In this document: in pieces, positions 8,990 through 17,979 of the stretch
Layout of the letters: every line of letters begins with the position of its first letter
Numbering within the stretch: position 1 is the stretch's first letter
Assembly: GCA_014904985.1 (NCBI GenBank)
Contig: MU129071.1
Span: 13,220-77,219, forward strand
Direction of reading: 5' to 3'
Origin: Hydnum rufescens UP504
Lineage: Eukaryota; Basidiomycota; Agaricomycetes; Cantharellales; Hydnaceae
DNA: 64,000 bases
Position numbers and translations under genes: made by a program
The notes under the pieces: generated by a model
The model's input: only the letters and a program-made list of their open reading frames with translations
Told to the model about the DNA's origin: nothing
Databases searched by the model: none

Positions 8990-10330
8990 TTGCAGCTACA
9001 GCATCTTGATCATTACAATGGTGATGTTGCTGTTCCCAGATATGAAGATAGTCATTGTGTCACCCCTGGTCACACTTGAGAAGGGACAGGTAAACTGGCT
9101 GGGCTCTTTTACAAATGAATATTTGCTCACAAGTCACCCTTAGGTTGCCAAGATGGCCCAATTTGGATTAAGCACACTTGCTGTTAATAAGGATACCTCA
9201 AAAGACCCAAAATTTTGGACGGTATGAATTAATCACACCCTTACTATGGGGTCATTTGTCCATTGCATCAATAGATCATCCAAGAGAAGCATACTATACA
9301 ATGCTTTATACTAGGGCCAGAAATGCTGCTGGCAAACCATGGTCACTTTGCAGCCCTGAAACATAATGTTGTGTTCTGGAAGACCATTGGCTTGAGAGTA
9401 TTTGATGAAGCTCATTTCATTGATACTTGGGGATGCAGCCATGGCCATCTACCTGCATTTCACCCTGATTATGCACATTGTGGTGATGCAACAAGGCAAT
9501 TGTTTTGCTCACATGTCAGTATTCTCACTCTCACAGCATCTGCACCTAAACACATTTGAGATGTCATCATTGACAAATCTTTGTCTTCATCTGGACTATC
9601 ATGTCATTTTGCAGCACCCTCTCAACTGAAAAAACATATACTATGCTGCCCATCAGCTTATTGGAACCATCTGGAACATAATAACTATGACTTCATTGTT
9701 TGACCTAATTTCCATCCTCCTATGGCATTTCCAGAGTCAACCATTGTCTTTGTTGACAGTAAAGAGTTTTCTACCAATCTTGTCAACTATTTGCAGTCCC
9801 ACTTTCCCCCAGAGATATGCACCCTCAGGCTTATAAAGTCTTATCATGCTGACATGTCACCAGAGTACAAAGAGGAAACATGGAATAACTATGTGGAAGG
9901 GAAGGTGTTGATATTGGTCACAACATCTTCAGCAGGGACAGTGAGTGTGTTCATTCATTATCAAGCCACTTATTAACATTTGCATTGAACTAGGGCTGCA
10001 ATGCCACTTGCATGAAGTTTGTAATCCAAATTGGACTCTGTAATGACATGATTGATTACATGCAGTGATTGGGTTGTGTGCAACTATTGCTTGGATTCAC
10101 ACTGCTCCTGTATGAGTCCTGGGCAATTGCACCAAAGTCCATATGTGACACATGGGGGAATGAGGGGCCTAAGTCTGGGGCATGCATTTGGTCCAAGAAG
10201 ATGTGGATATGCCAGCTACTTTTAGACTATGTCAATCTTCCCACTGACTCAGGGAATCTGCCATGGTGCTGTGGTTGCAAGATCATTGAAGTTAATGAAA
10301 CAAATGAAATATGGAGTGTGTATATACTGT
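8990..10330 (+). pseudogene. RecQ-like DEAH-box helicase relic
   Basis: Fragments in several plus-strand frames line up in the order of a RecQ-family helicase, which unwinds DNA using ATP. They are a motif Ia-like IVIVSPLVTLEKGQ (about 9050-9090), a DEAH box in RVFDEAHFIDTWG (about 9395-9435), a motif III-like TLTASAP (about 9530), and the second RecA lobe TIVFVDSKEF...SYHADMSPEYKEETWNNYVEGKVLILVTTSSAGT (9740-9940), then a weaker tail to about 10330. A GTGAGT donor follows the TSSAGT motif at 9941. The Walker A region is not seen, and frame changes and stops break the gene. RecQ-like genes are often multi-copy in mushrooms, so this may be a dispersed copy, not a housekeeping gene. Confidence 0.7.
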
Positions 10331-10746
10331 TCTCACAGAGTTTGACTAATTCCTATCTCCTTATGTTCTCAGCCATTAGGGGGTTTCACTACCCTCAAAT
10401 TGTACTCAAAAGGCTCTCAAATAGTGTATCCAAATGTGATTTGAGAGTGATTTGAAAATGGATTTGGAGCTACCCAAGCCCCAAATCCCTTTTCAAAAGT
10501 CCTCAAATTGTAACAAAGTGTCTCCCAATTCAGGAGGGCACTTGTTGTCATACTTGGACAAAGTGGAGTTGACAAGGGAGGGAGTGGGAATAGGGGAAGG
10601 AGGAGAAGAAAGGGTAATCACACCACCCTTAGCACTAGCTTTGCTCTGAGTCTGGGGGAAAAGGTTGTGAGGGAAAGACAGTCATGACGAAAGGATACAA
10701 AGTAGTGACTGGCCAAGTGGCACAGTCACTAACTAAGGAGAGAGTG
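10331..10746. other. Spacer left of the chromovirus, no gene recognised
   Basis: Low-information sequence with a GA-rich stretch (10570-10615). No coding region can be supported. Confidence 0.4.
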
Positions 10747-11595
10747 TGTCAGGGCGACACTGCCGTCGAAGCCACAAACAGAAAGAGGAAAGAGATTAAT
10801 TAACCACACGCTATCGCAGTGGGAATCCTGAGTATACACCACACAACAAGGGACACACAAGTCTCGCACCTATCGCAGTGGGAATCCTGAGAGATCAAAA
10901 CTGGTGATCCCCCAACTGCGAAGGGCTATAAATACTATTTCCTGCACACAGCCTCCAACCTTCCAGAGCCTTCCGCCGTCTTCCATAACCTTCCTGGATC
11001 CTCCTAGAATGCCGGCTCCACAGCCCATCAGTCAGCCTCCACAGCCACCATCACTAAGCCTCACTAAGCTGACGCAGCCGTGTTACGAATCCTGTGTCGC
11101 ACCTCCACATGGCTATGCCCCAACTTCCATATGTATCCCCCTTAGCGTATGTACTTCCAAGGCAGTGTACGCCTGGGTACTCCAAAGGTGTCCAAAGTGT
11201 CAAATGACCGTAATGACGTGGATGGAGTACGGATTGGGACAGGTGATGTGGATTCAGGGACTGGGGGTAGAGGAGGAGGAGGGGGAGTCTGGATTGGCAA
11301 CTCCATGGACTCACGTGGGGAGCGAGGGAACGACAGGTGCTGACAAGGGCGCCAATGCTGCCACTGGTTGGCTACCCAGCCCATAGCCCGCTGGCCGAGG
11401 CCTGATAGAACAAGGGCAATAATAATAAGAGAAATGCCAATAATGGCAAGGATGACAATAACCCCCGTAGTGAATGGAGGGAGAGAGGAGACAAGAGCAT
11501 TTGAGGAAGTAGGCGCCATATGATAGAGTCGATGAAGAATGATACTCTGACGGGTAAGTCCTTAGGCGGAAGCAAATGTCAATTTGATCCTGACA
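10747..11595 (-). repeat. Chromovirus 3' LTR
   Basis: 849 bp, with TGTCAGG...CTGACA ends. The last codons and stop of pol lie inside it. Confidence 0.93.
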
Positions 11596-14500
11596 TTACC
11601 CCCCTTTTAGGACTCGGCGTCACGACGAGTTTTCCTTGAGTCCAGTCAAATAAAGTATGCTGGGGGACCTCAGTAAAATTTTCGAAGCGGGTGAAAGGTA
11701 GGGTATCCCAGATAGCAGTGGCAATACGACGTGGGGAGTTTGGATGGAGGCGATGGAAATCATCCAGGAGCCGTTTAGAGTTGCCGAGGTTCGATTCTGG
11801 TTCCCAACTGTTTTCCTCTGGGCCATAGCCTTTCCATTTAACGAGGTATTGCAGTTTTGTACGATAGAGACGACTGTCCAAAATTGTCTCAACCTCATAT
11901 TCGGTGTCACCCTTTGCCGTAATGATTGGTTTGGGTACTGGGGGTTGACGTCGCTCAGGAATACGATCAGGAATGAATGGGCGGAGTTTGCTGACATGGA
12001 ACACTGGGTGGACTCGTTGGAAGTTCCGGGTGAGTTTTAGCCGATAGGCTGATGGCGAGATAACTTTGTCAATCGGGAAGGGACCAAACCACTTGTCATC
12101 AAACTTCTTGGTAGGGCGCGTCGTTGTGATGTTTTCTGCATCAAGCCAAACTTTATCCCCTTTTTCATAACTGGGTGCAGTTTGGCGATGAGCATCATAG
12201 AAGCGTGCCATGTCATGTGCTGCTTGGCGAAGAGCAGACTTGGCCTCTTCTGTGGCTTGCTTCATACGTTTCACAAACTCGTCAACAGCTTCCAGGCGGG
12301 TTTCCCGAGTAGGCTCTGTGCCCAGACGTGGGTGTTGGCCTGTATCGAGTTCAAAAGGAGAGTGTCGGGTGGCAGAGTGAATGCGATTATTATAGGTGAA
12401 CTCTGCTAATGCCATCCAGTCATACCAATCATCCTGCCTCTCATTGACGAAGAGGCGTAGATATTGTTCGATTTCCTGATTGACTCGCTCAGTCTGACCA
12501 TCAGTTTGAGGATGGTATGCCGTAGACAGGGAAGTGTGAATGCCAAGGAGACGATTGAGTTCCTTCATAAAGGAGGATGCAAACTGGGGTCCCCGATCAC
12601 TGATAATCTCTTCAGGTAAGCCATGATGCTTCCAAACATGGTCACGATAGAGTCGAGCAAGTCCTACAGAGTCAACCTCATCTGTAGTTGGGATTGCATG
12701 CATTCGTTTTGATAGGCGGTCAACCACTACCCAAATTGCATTATATCCCCGACTGAGTGGAAGGCCTGTGATGAAGTCTGTGGTGACGATTTGCCATCGA
12801 TGATCTGGAACCCGATTTGGTTGGAGTTTCCCTAGTGGCATGGTGGGGAATGTTTTAGTGCGATTGCATCTGTCGCACCCCCGTACATAGTCGGCAATAT
12901 ATCGTGTGATTCCTGGCCACCAGTAATTGCGAGTGACTAGCTCAACTGTCTTCCATCGACCAGGGTGCCCAGCCACAGGAGTGTCATGATGAGCCTTGAC
13001 AATGTCATGTCGCAACTTGGGATTGCGTGGGACATAAACTTTTCCTCGGAGGAGGATAAGCCCATCAGATACAACCCAACCATCCTCCTCAGATCCATCC
13101 AGATCCTTTATTGCCTTAGCCACTGACTCATCTAAGTCCTTTGAGTCACGGATCCTCCGCTGGAAATCAGCCCCAAGACCCTGTATGGGCAAGCTTTCTG
13201 TTGCCTTAATCTGGAAGAGCTTGGGTGGGAGAAGGGTCTGATTTTGGTTATCTTTCTCCCCATGATGATGATCAGCTCGGCGAGATAAGGCATCAGGTTT
13301 AGTGGAACTCTTTCCAGGGCGGTGGGTGATGTGGAAATCAAAACGGGATAAGAACAGGGACCAACGTGCCTGTCGCCGATTGAGAGATTGGGCCGTCATG
13401 AAATAGACAAGATTGCGGTGATCAGTCAAGATTTCTACTGGATGTGCCGCTCCCTCGAGGAGGTGTCGAAATTCTTGTAAGCCACGGATGATTGCCAATA
13501 GCTCTTTGTCGTGGATTTCATAATTGCGCTCCACATCATTGAGACTTTTGGAAATAAATCCCACTGGGTGCCACTTGTCATCATCCCTTAGCTGGGAGAG
13601 GACAGCCCCTGTAGCAAAATCAGAACTATCTGCTTCCAGACGGTAGGGTCGATCAGCATCAGGATGCACAAGAATGGGCGTTGAGGTGATGGCTGTCTTT
13701 AGTTGATCAAAGGCCTTCTGTTGATCCTCGGCCCATTTCCATGGTGCATCTTTCCGAGTGAGTTGGTGAAGGGGATGGGCAATATGTGAGAAATTTTCGA
13801 TGAAGCGTCGGTAAAAGTTGACAAAGCCAAGGAATGATTGAACCTCTTTGACTGTTGTAGGAGATGGCCATTCCCGAACTCCAGCAACCTTAACGGGATC
13901 CATTCCAACTTGTCCTGGGGATAGGATAAGTCCGAGATACTCCACGGTTGCAGCTCCGAAGGTGCACTTTTCAGCCTTGAGGAACAGATTATTTTCTCGC
14001 AGGATTTGGAGGACTTTTCGGACTACCTCGTAGTGTTGTGCGAGTGTTTCAGTAAAAACCAGAATATCGTCCATGTACACGGCTACCACTCCTTCTGCGA
14101 CAAGATCTTTGAAGAGGTGATTCATCATGGTTTGAAAGGTGGCAGGGCTATTAGTCAGCCCAAAGAACATGACAAGTGGTTCGAAGAGTCCTCGGTTGGT
14201 GCGGAATGCTGCCTTCCATTCGTCTCCTTCGCGCATCCGAATATTGTTGTAGCCCCATCGCACGTCCAACTTGGTGAAGAACTTGGCCCGAGTGACTCGA
14301 TTTAAGATGTCTGTCACCAGGGGGAGAGGATAAGCATTTTTCACTGTAGCAGTGTTGAGCTTCCGATAATCCTGGACAAAGCGTAGGCCTCCATCCTTCT
14401 TTTTGACAAAGAAGACAGGGGCAGCTATGGGTGACTTGGATGGGCGGATTCGTCCAGTCTCTAGGTGCTCCTTCAAGAAGGCATCCATCTCTAGCTGCTC

Positions 14501-15700
14501 ATTGGGGGATAATGGGTATAATTTCACCCCAGTATGTGCAATGTCCTCTTTTAGCTCAATAGCATGGTCCCAGGGACGACGTGGGGGAAGGCGATCGAAG
14601 GATTCCTTAGCGAAGACATCATGGAAGTCGTGGTACTGTTTGGGCACCATTTCTTCAAAGGGGCGCTTCTTAAAGGTCTTCTTATGCTGCTCAATGGCGA
14701 GGCGGGTGGATATAGATTCGGTTGCAGAGATATGCTCTTCAGGGTGAAGGAAGACTACAAAGATACGATCTTCCCCGTGCACATCTTCCCGGTTATCACC
14801 AGGCGAGCTCTCGCCCGTTTTCTTTGATAGAACACCTGGACTAGGCTTTTCTATTAAAGAGGGAGGCGAGGGCACGGTCTGGTCAAGCGAAGACAATGGG
14901 GAAGAGTGGTGGTGTGGTGAATTTCTATCACCCTTACGATCTCCCTCGGGCCTCAACTGTTGGCGTACGCCCTGGAGATGCCCATCTCCCGCGTTTGCCC
15001 GGAGGGACTGACTGGGCAAAGATAGGATAGGGTCTCCTTGGCGACTGCGCGATGGAAGAGGACCAGGTGGAGATACAGATGCAGAGGGGTTAAGGCTGCG
15101 TCCAGAGTTTTCCTTTGCTAAGACAACGCGGACGCGTCGCAACCCACATCCATCAGGACACCGTGTCATTGCCACCTTACCCGTCGACCAGTTGATCTCA
15201 GGGTTATGATGAACAAGCCAGGTGTGCCCTACAATGAGGGGAACCCGTCCCAGGCTAGTCACAGCAAATGTACTTTTCTCTGAATGGTCGCCAAAGCGCA
15301 TCAGGAGATCAACTTCTTCTCGAACTGAGCCAGCGTCGTTGAGGGTGCCATCAATGTTGTAAAGCGGAATCGGCCGCGGGAGTTGCCGAGTAGTAAGATT
15401 TTTGGCCTTGACAAACTCCTGATCGATGAACATCCCTGTCGCTCCAGAATCAAGCAGGGCATCAACTGCCATAGGCTGGCCACTGTCTAGGGTCTGTAGA
15501 TGGACCTTCAACTCAGTAGCTCGGCGAAGGTGTGTGGAATAGATATAGAGTGGTGGGCTTGTGGATAATGACACGTCTTCTCTTTCATGTAGGCCATCAA
15601 TGTCAACGTGATCAAACATATCCATTGTGGGTCCTACTGTACAAGTCGAAAGAAGAGAGAATCGGTTTGTCGAACAGGGCGTGTCCTTCACTGTCGACAT
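11579..15700 (-). CDS. pol: Chromovirus Pol polyprotein (protease, RT, RNase H, integrase, chromodomain)
   Basis: 1,373 codons, uninterrupted. The aspartic protease motif LLDSGATGMFID is at residues 82-93 (catalytic D84). Reverse transcriptase follows with LDVRWGYNNI and the YMDD box at 542-545, then RNase H with LEADSSDFATGAV, HDKELLAI and LTDHRNL. Integrase has an HHCC zinc domain (HHDTPVAGHPG... CDRC) and a D,D-35-E triad at D975 (TTDF), D1035 (SDRGPQF) and E1071 (QTERVNQE). The C-terminal chromodomain spans about residues 1267-1316 (EYEVETILDSR, YLVKWKGY, NSWEPESNL). The ATG lies two bases after the gag stop (TAAAGATG), so expression is by reinitiation or frameshifting. The stop falls about 17 bp inside the 3' LTR. 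All catalytic residues are present and I judge it potentially functional. Confidence 0.95.
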   Translation of the reverse strand: MSTVKDTPCSTNRFSLLSTCTVGPTMDMFDHVDIDGLHEREDVSLSTSPPLYIYSTHLRRATELKVHLQTLDSGQPMAVDALLDSGATGMFIDQEFVKAKNLTTRQLPRPIPLYNIDGTLNDAGSVREEVDLLMRFGDHSEKSTFAVTSLGRVPLIVGHTWLVHHNPEINWSTGKVAMTRCPDGCGLRRVRVVLAKENSGRSLNPSASVSPPGPLPSRSRQGDPILSLPSQSLRANAGDGHLQGVRQQLRPEGDRKGDRNSPHHHSSPLSSLDQTVPSPPSLIEKPSPGVLSKKTGESSPGDNREDVHGEDRIFVVFLHPEEHISATESISTRLAIEQHKKTFKKRPFEEMVPKQYHDFHDVFAKESFDRLPPRRPWDHAIELKEDIAHTGVKLYPLSPNEQLEMDAFLKEHLETGRIRPSKSPIAAPVFFVKKKDGGLRFVQDYRKLNTATVKNAYPLPLVTDILNRVTRAKFFTKLDVRWGYNNIRMREGDEWKAAFRTNRGLFEPLVMFFGLTNSPATFQTMMNHLFKDLVAEGVVAVYMDDILVFTETLAQHYEVVRKVLQILRENNLFLKAEKCTFGAATVEYLGLILSPGQVGMDPVKVAGVREWPSPTTVKEVQSFLGFVNFYRRFIENFSHIAHPLHQLTRKDAPWKWAEDQQKAFDQLKTAITSTPILVHPDADRPYRLEADSSDFATGAVLSQLRDDDKWHPVGFISKSLNDVERNYEIHDKELLAIIRGLQEFRHLLEGAAHPVEILTDHRNLVYFMTAQSLNRRQARWSLFLSRFDFHITHRPGKSSTKPDALSRRADHHHGEKDNQNQTLLPPKLFQIKATESLPIQGLGADFQRRIRDSKDLDESVAKAIKDLDGSEEDGWVVSDGLILLRGKVYVPRNPKLRHDIVKAHHDTPVAGHPGRWKTVELVTRNYWWPGITRYIADYVRGCDRCNRTKTFPTMPLGKLQPNRVPDHRWQIVTTDFITGLPLSRGYNAIWVVVDRLSKRMHAIPTTDEVDSVGLARLYRDHVWKHHGLPEEIISDRGPQFASSFMKELNRLLGIHTSLSTAYHPQTDGQTERVNQEIEQYLRLFVNERQDDWYDWMALAEFTYNNRIHSATRHSPFELDTGQHPRLGTEPTRETRLEAVDEFVKRMKQATEEAKSALRQAAHDMARFYDAHRQTAPSYEKGDKVWLDAENITTTRPTKKFDDKWFGPFPIDKVISPSAYRLKLTRNFQRVHPVFHVSKLRPFIPDRIPERRQPPVPKPIITAKGDTEYEVETILDSRLYRTKLQYLVKWKGYGPEENSWEPESNLGNSKRLLDDFHRLHPNSPRRIATAIWDTLPFTRFENFTEVPQHTLFDWTQGKLVVTPSPKRGVMSGSN
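11596..11608 (-). other. Polypurine tract
   Basis: The minus strand reads AAAAGGGGGGTAA directly before the 3' LTR, the expected site for plus-strand cDNA priming. It also codes for pol residues near the C-terminus. Confidence 0.85.
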
Positions 15701-15702
15701 CT

Positions 15703-16887
15703 TTAAAAATCCTTTGCCACACCCTCATTTCCATCCTCAGCAGATTTGGGTGCCAGAGTAGCACGAACTTTCTCTACCACTTCCTCCATCTGCTCAGATG
15801 ACAGAGCACCTCGTACTGAACGAGAGCGTGGGGGCTCAGGGCAGTCTCTGGCAATGTGCCCGGGTTTGTTACAATTCCAGCACAGACCAGCAACTCTGCG
15901 AGGATTATTCTGACGACGATTGGAGTCTACGTCCATAGGTTCATAGGTGGAGGAGGAGGGCGCAGCAGCAGCAGCAGGACGGAAAGAGGTTGGAAGAGTT
16001 TGAGGAGTAGTAGTGGGAGGGCGGAAAGGTCTAATTGTTCCTGGACGATTGTCCTGGCGAGGGTTGGTGGGAGAGAAGGAGTGCTGTTCGTTAAAGCGAC
16101 GCCACAACTTATCAATGCGAGTGGCTTTGTCCTTCCATTCTTGAAGGGACATAGGGAGGGTGTCGAGGTGTATCTTCTCGACCAAGCTACGGAGCAGTCC
16201 ATGCTCATAAGCATCCATCAAGGCTCCATCATTAAAGCCTGTCTTCCCAGATATGGCCTCAAAGGCCGTCGTATACTCCTCAGCTGTCATCCCTCGAGTC
16301 ATCTTCAAGGTACGAAGTCGCTGACGGGCATGAGCCTCTCGGTCCGCATCACCGAAGGCTGCCTCAAAGCGGGTGCAAAAGGTTTCCCAATCAGGGAAGG
16401 GAGAATCGCCATCAAGGATAGCGCGTGTGTAGTTGGAAGCCCAATCACCAGCACTGCCTCCTTGCATGTAGGAGAGGGCATAGAGGATCTTTGTCTGATC
16501 ACTGGGAAAGGAGTTGGGTCGAATAGCAATGTTAAGTTTGAGAGCACGGAGGAAGGGATCAGCCTTCTTGCGATCACCACCAAAGACCTCTGGATCAGCT
16601 GCCTTTGGGGGACGTGCAGAGATAGAAGGAGTAGTGGCAGGAGCAGGAGGAACTCCAATGACAGGAGCAGGGAGGTTCTCGACAACAGCCTTGGTAATCG
16701 CCTCGACTTCAGCCATCAGAGTTTCACGAGAAGAGGTATCCGTCTGAAGGCGAGTCACTAGGTTCTGGAGTACAAGGTTCTGTTGCTCCAACTGCTCGTA
16801 CCGTCGTTGTTGTGCCTCCATCATTTGACGAAGACCTTCTCCAGCAGCGCCGAAGACGGAGAAGGCATCAGCGGGGATTTCGTCCAT
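15703..16887 (-). CDS. gag: Chromovirus Gag
   Basis: 394 residues if started at the ATG at 16887 (MDEIPADAFSVF). The frame is open further up to 16983, but that ATG lies inside the 5' LTR, upstream of the primer site, so 16887 is preferred. A coiled stretch (about residues 20-55) precedes a retrotransposon Gag core (RALKLNIAIRPNSF, DWETFCTRFEAAFGD, MTAEEYTTAFEAI). Near the C-terminus sits one CCHC zinc knuckle, CWNCNKPGHIARDC, which binds RNA. Gag forms the virus-like particle in which cDNA is made. It ends TAA, and pol starts two bases later in another frame. Confidence 0.93.
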   Translation of the reverse strand: MDEIPADAFSVFGAAGEGLRQMMEAQQRRYEQLEQQNLVLQNLVTRLQTDTSSRETLMAEVEAITKAVVENLPAPVIGVPPAPATTPSISARPPKAADPEVFGGDRKKADPFLRALKLNIAIRPNSFPSDQTKILYALSYMQGGSAGDWASNYTRAILDGDSPFPDWETFCTRFEAAFGDADREAHARQRLRTLKMTRGMTAEEYTTAFEAISGKTGFNDGALMDAYEHGLLRSLVEKIHLDTLPMSLQEWKDKATRIDKLWRRFNEQHSFSPTNPRQDNRPGTIRPFRPPTTTPQTLPTSFRPAAAAAPSSSTYEPMDVDSNRRQNNPRRVAGLCWNCNKPGHIARDCPEPPRSRSVRGALSSEQMEEVVEKVRATLAPKSAEDGNEGVAKDF

Positions 16888-16939
16888 GAGGAGAGGAGGT
16901 AGAAGGGATAAGGAAGATGTTTGTGGGGTCGAAGAGATG

Positions 16940-16950
16940 AGTTTTGATCT
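16940..16950 (-). other. Primer binding site of self-priming type
   Basis: Two bases inside the 5' LTR, the minus strand reads AGATCAAAACT. It does not start with the usual TGG complementary to a tRNA 3' CCA. It is the exact 11-nt complement of AGTTTTGATCT at 17108-17098, the predicted 5' end of the transcript. This is the arrangement known from Tf1 of fission yeast. Confidence 0.7.
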
Positions 16951-16952
16951 TC

Positions 16953-17797
16953 TGTCAGGGCGACACTGCCGTCGAAGCCACAAACAGAAAGAGGAAAGAG
17001 ATTAATTAACCACACGCTATCGCAGTGGGAATCCTGAGTATACACCACACAACAAGGGACACACAAGTCTCGCACCTATCGCAGTGGGAATCCTGAGAGA
17101 TCAAAACTGGTGATCCCCCAACTGCGAAGGGCTATAAATACTATTTCCTGCACACAGCCTCCAACCTTCCAGAGCCTTCCGCCGTCTTCCATAACCTTCC
17201 GGATCCTCCTAGAATGCCGGCTCCACAGCCCATCAGTCAGCCTCCACAGCCACCATCACTAAGCCTCACTAAGCTGACGCAGCGTGTTACGAATCCTGTG
17301 CGCACCTCCACATGGCTATGCCCAACTTCCATATGTATCCCCCTTAGCGTATGTACTTCCAAGGCAGTGTACGCCTGGGTACTCCAAAGGTGTCCAAAGT
17401 GTCAAATGACTGTAATGACGTGGATGGAGTACAGATTGGGACAGGTGATGTGGATGCAGGGACTGGGGGTAGAGGAGGAGGAGGGGGAGTCTGGATTGGC
17501 AACTCCATGGACTCACGTGGGGAGTGAGGGAACGACAGGTGCTGACAAGGGCGCCAATGCTGCCACTGGTTGGCTACCCAGCCCATAGCCCGCTGGCCGA
17601 GGCCTGATAGAACAAGGGCAATAATAATAAGAGAAATGCCAATAATGGCAAGGATGACAATAACCCCCGTAGTGAATGGAGGGATAGAGGAGACAAGAGC
17701 ATTTGAGGAAGTAGGCGCCATATGATAGAGTCGATGAAGAATAATACTCTGACAGGTAAGTCCTTAGGCGGAAGCAAATGTCAATTTGATCCTGACA
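16953..17797 (-). repeat. Chromovirus 5' LTR
   Basis: 845 bp, a near copy of 10747-11595. It carries the predicted promoter (TATA at 17133-17140) and transcript start near 17108. Confidence 0.93.
17098..17140 (-). promoter_or_regulatory. Chromovirus core promoter
   Basis: The minus strand has TATTTATA (17140-17133), then about 24 bp to AGTTTTGATCT starting at 17108. A start there is 32 bp from the first T of the TATA box, a normal spacing. The same 11 nt pair with the primer site, which supports this start. Confidence 0.6.
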
Positions 17798-17979
17798 GTA
17801 CTGGAGTAGAGAGTGTATGAATGGAAATGGGGTCAGCATGCACAGTCCTCGACGCAAATTGTACAATGGATCGTAGCTCTGCAGGGTACAGTAGTTGACA
17901 CAGTGAATGGTCCCATGTCACTCCAACTTCTCAAGTGCAGCAAGTTTATGTGAGAGATGGAATCAAAGAGCGGAATCGG

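Larger units (their letters stand above)
10747..17797 (-). mobile_element. Ty3/gypsy chromovirus, near-intact LTR retrotransposon
   Basis: A 7,051-bp element on the minus strand: 5' LTR (16953-17797), primer site, gag, pol with chromodomain, polypurine tract, 3' LTR (10747-11595). Both LTRs begin TGTCAGG and end CTGACA. By eye they differ at about six substitutions and four single-base indels in about 845 bp, so the insertion is fairly young. Both ORFs are open, unlike the other retroelements in this window. The 5-bp flanks (GAGTG left, GTACT right) do not match, so the expected target duplication is missing. The domain order protease-RT-RNase H-integrase-chromodomain defines chromoviruses, whose chromodomain steers integration to heterochromatin. 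Confidence 0.95.

Noticed and set aside
15856..16761. Plus-strand 301-codon ORF
   Set aside because: It is antisense to the intact chromovirus Gag with its zinc knuckle; no domain is seen on the plus strand.
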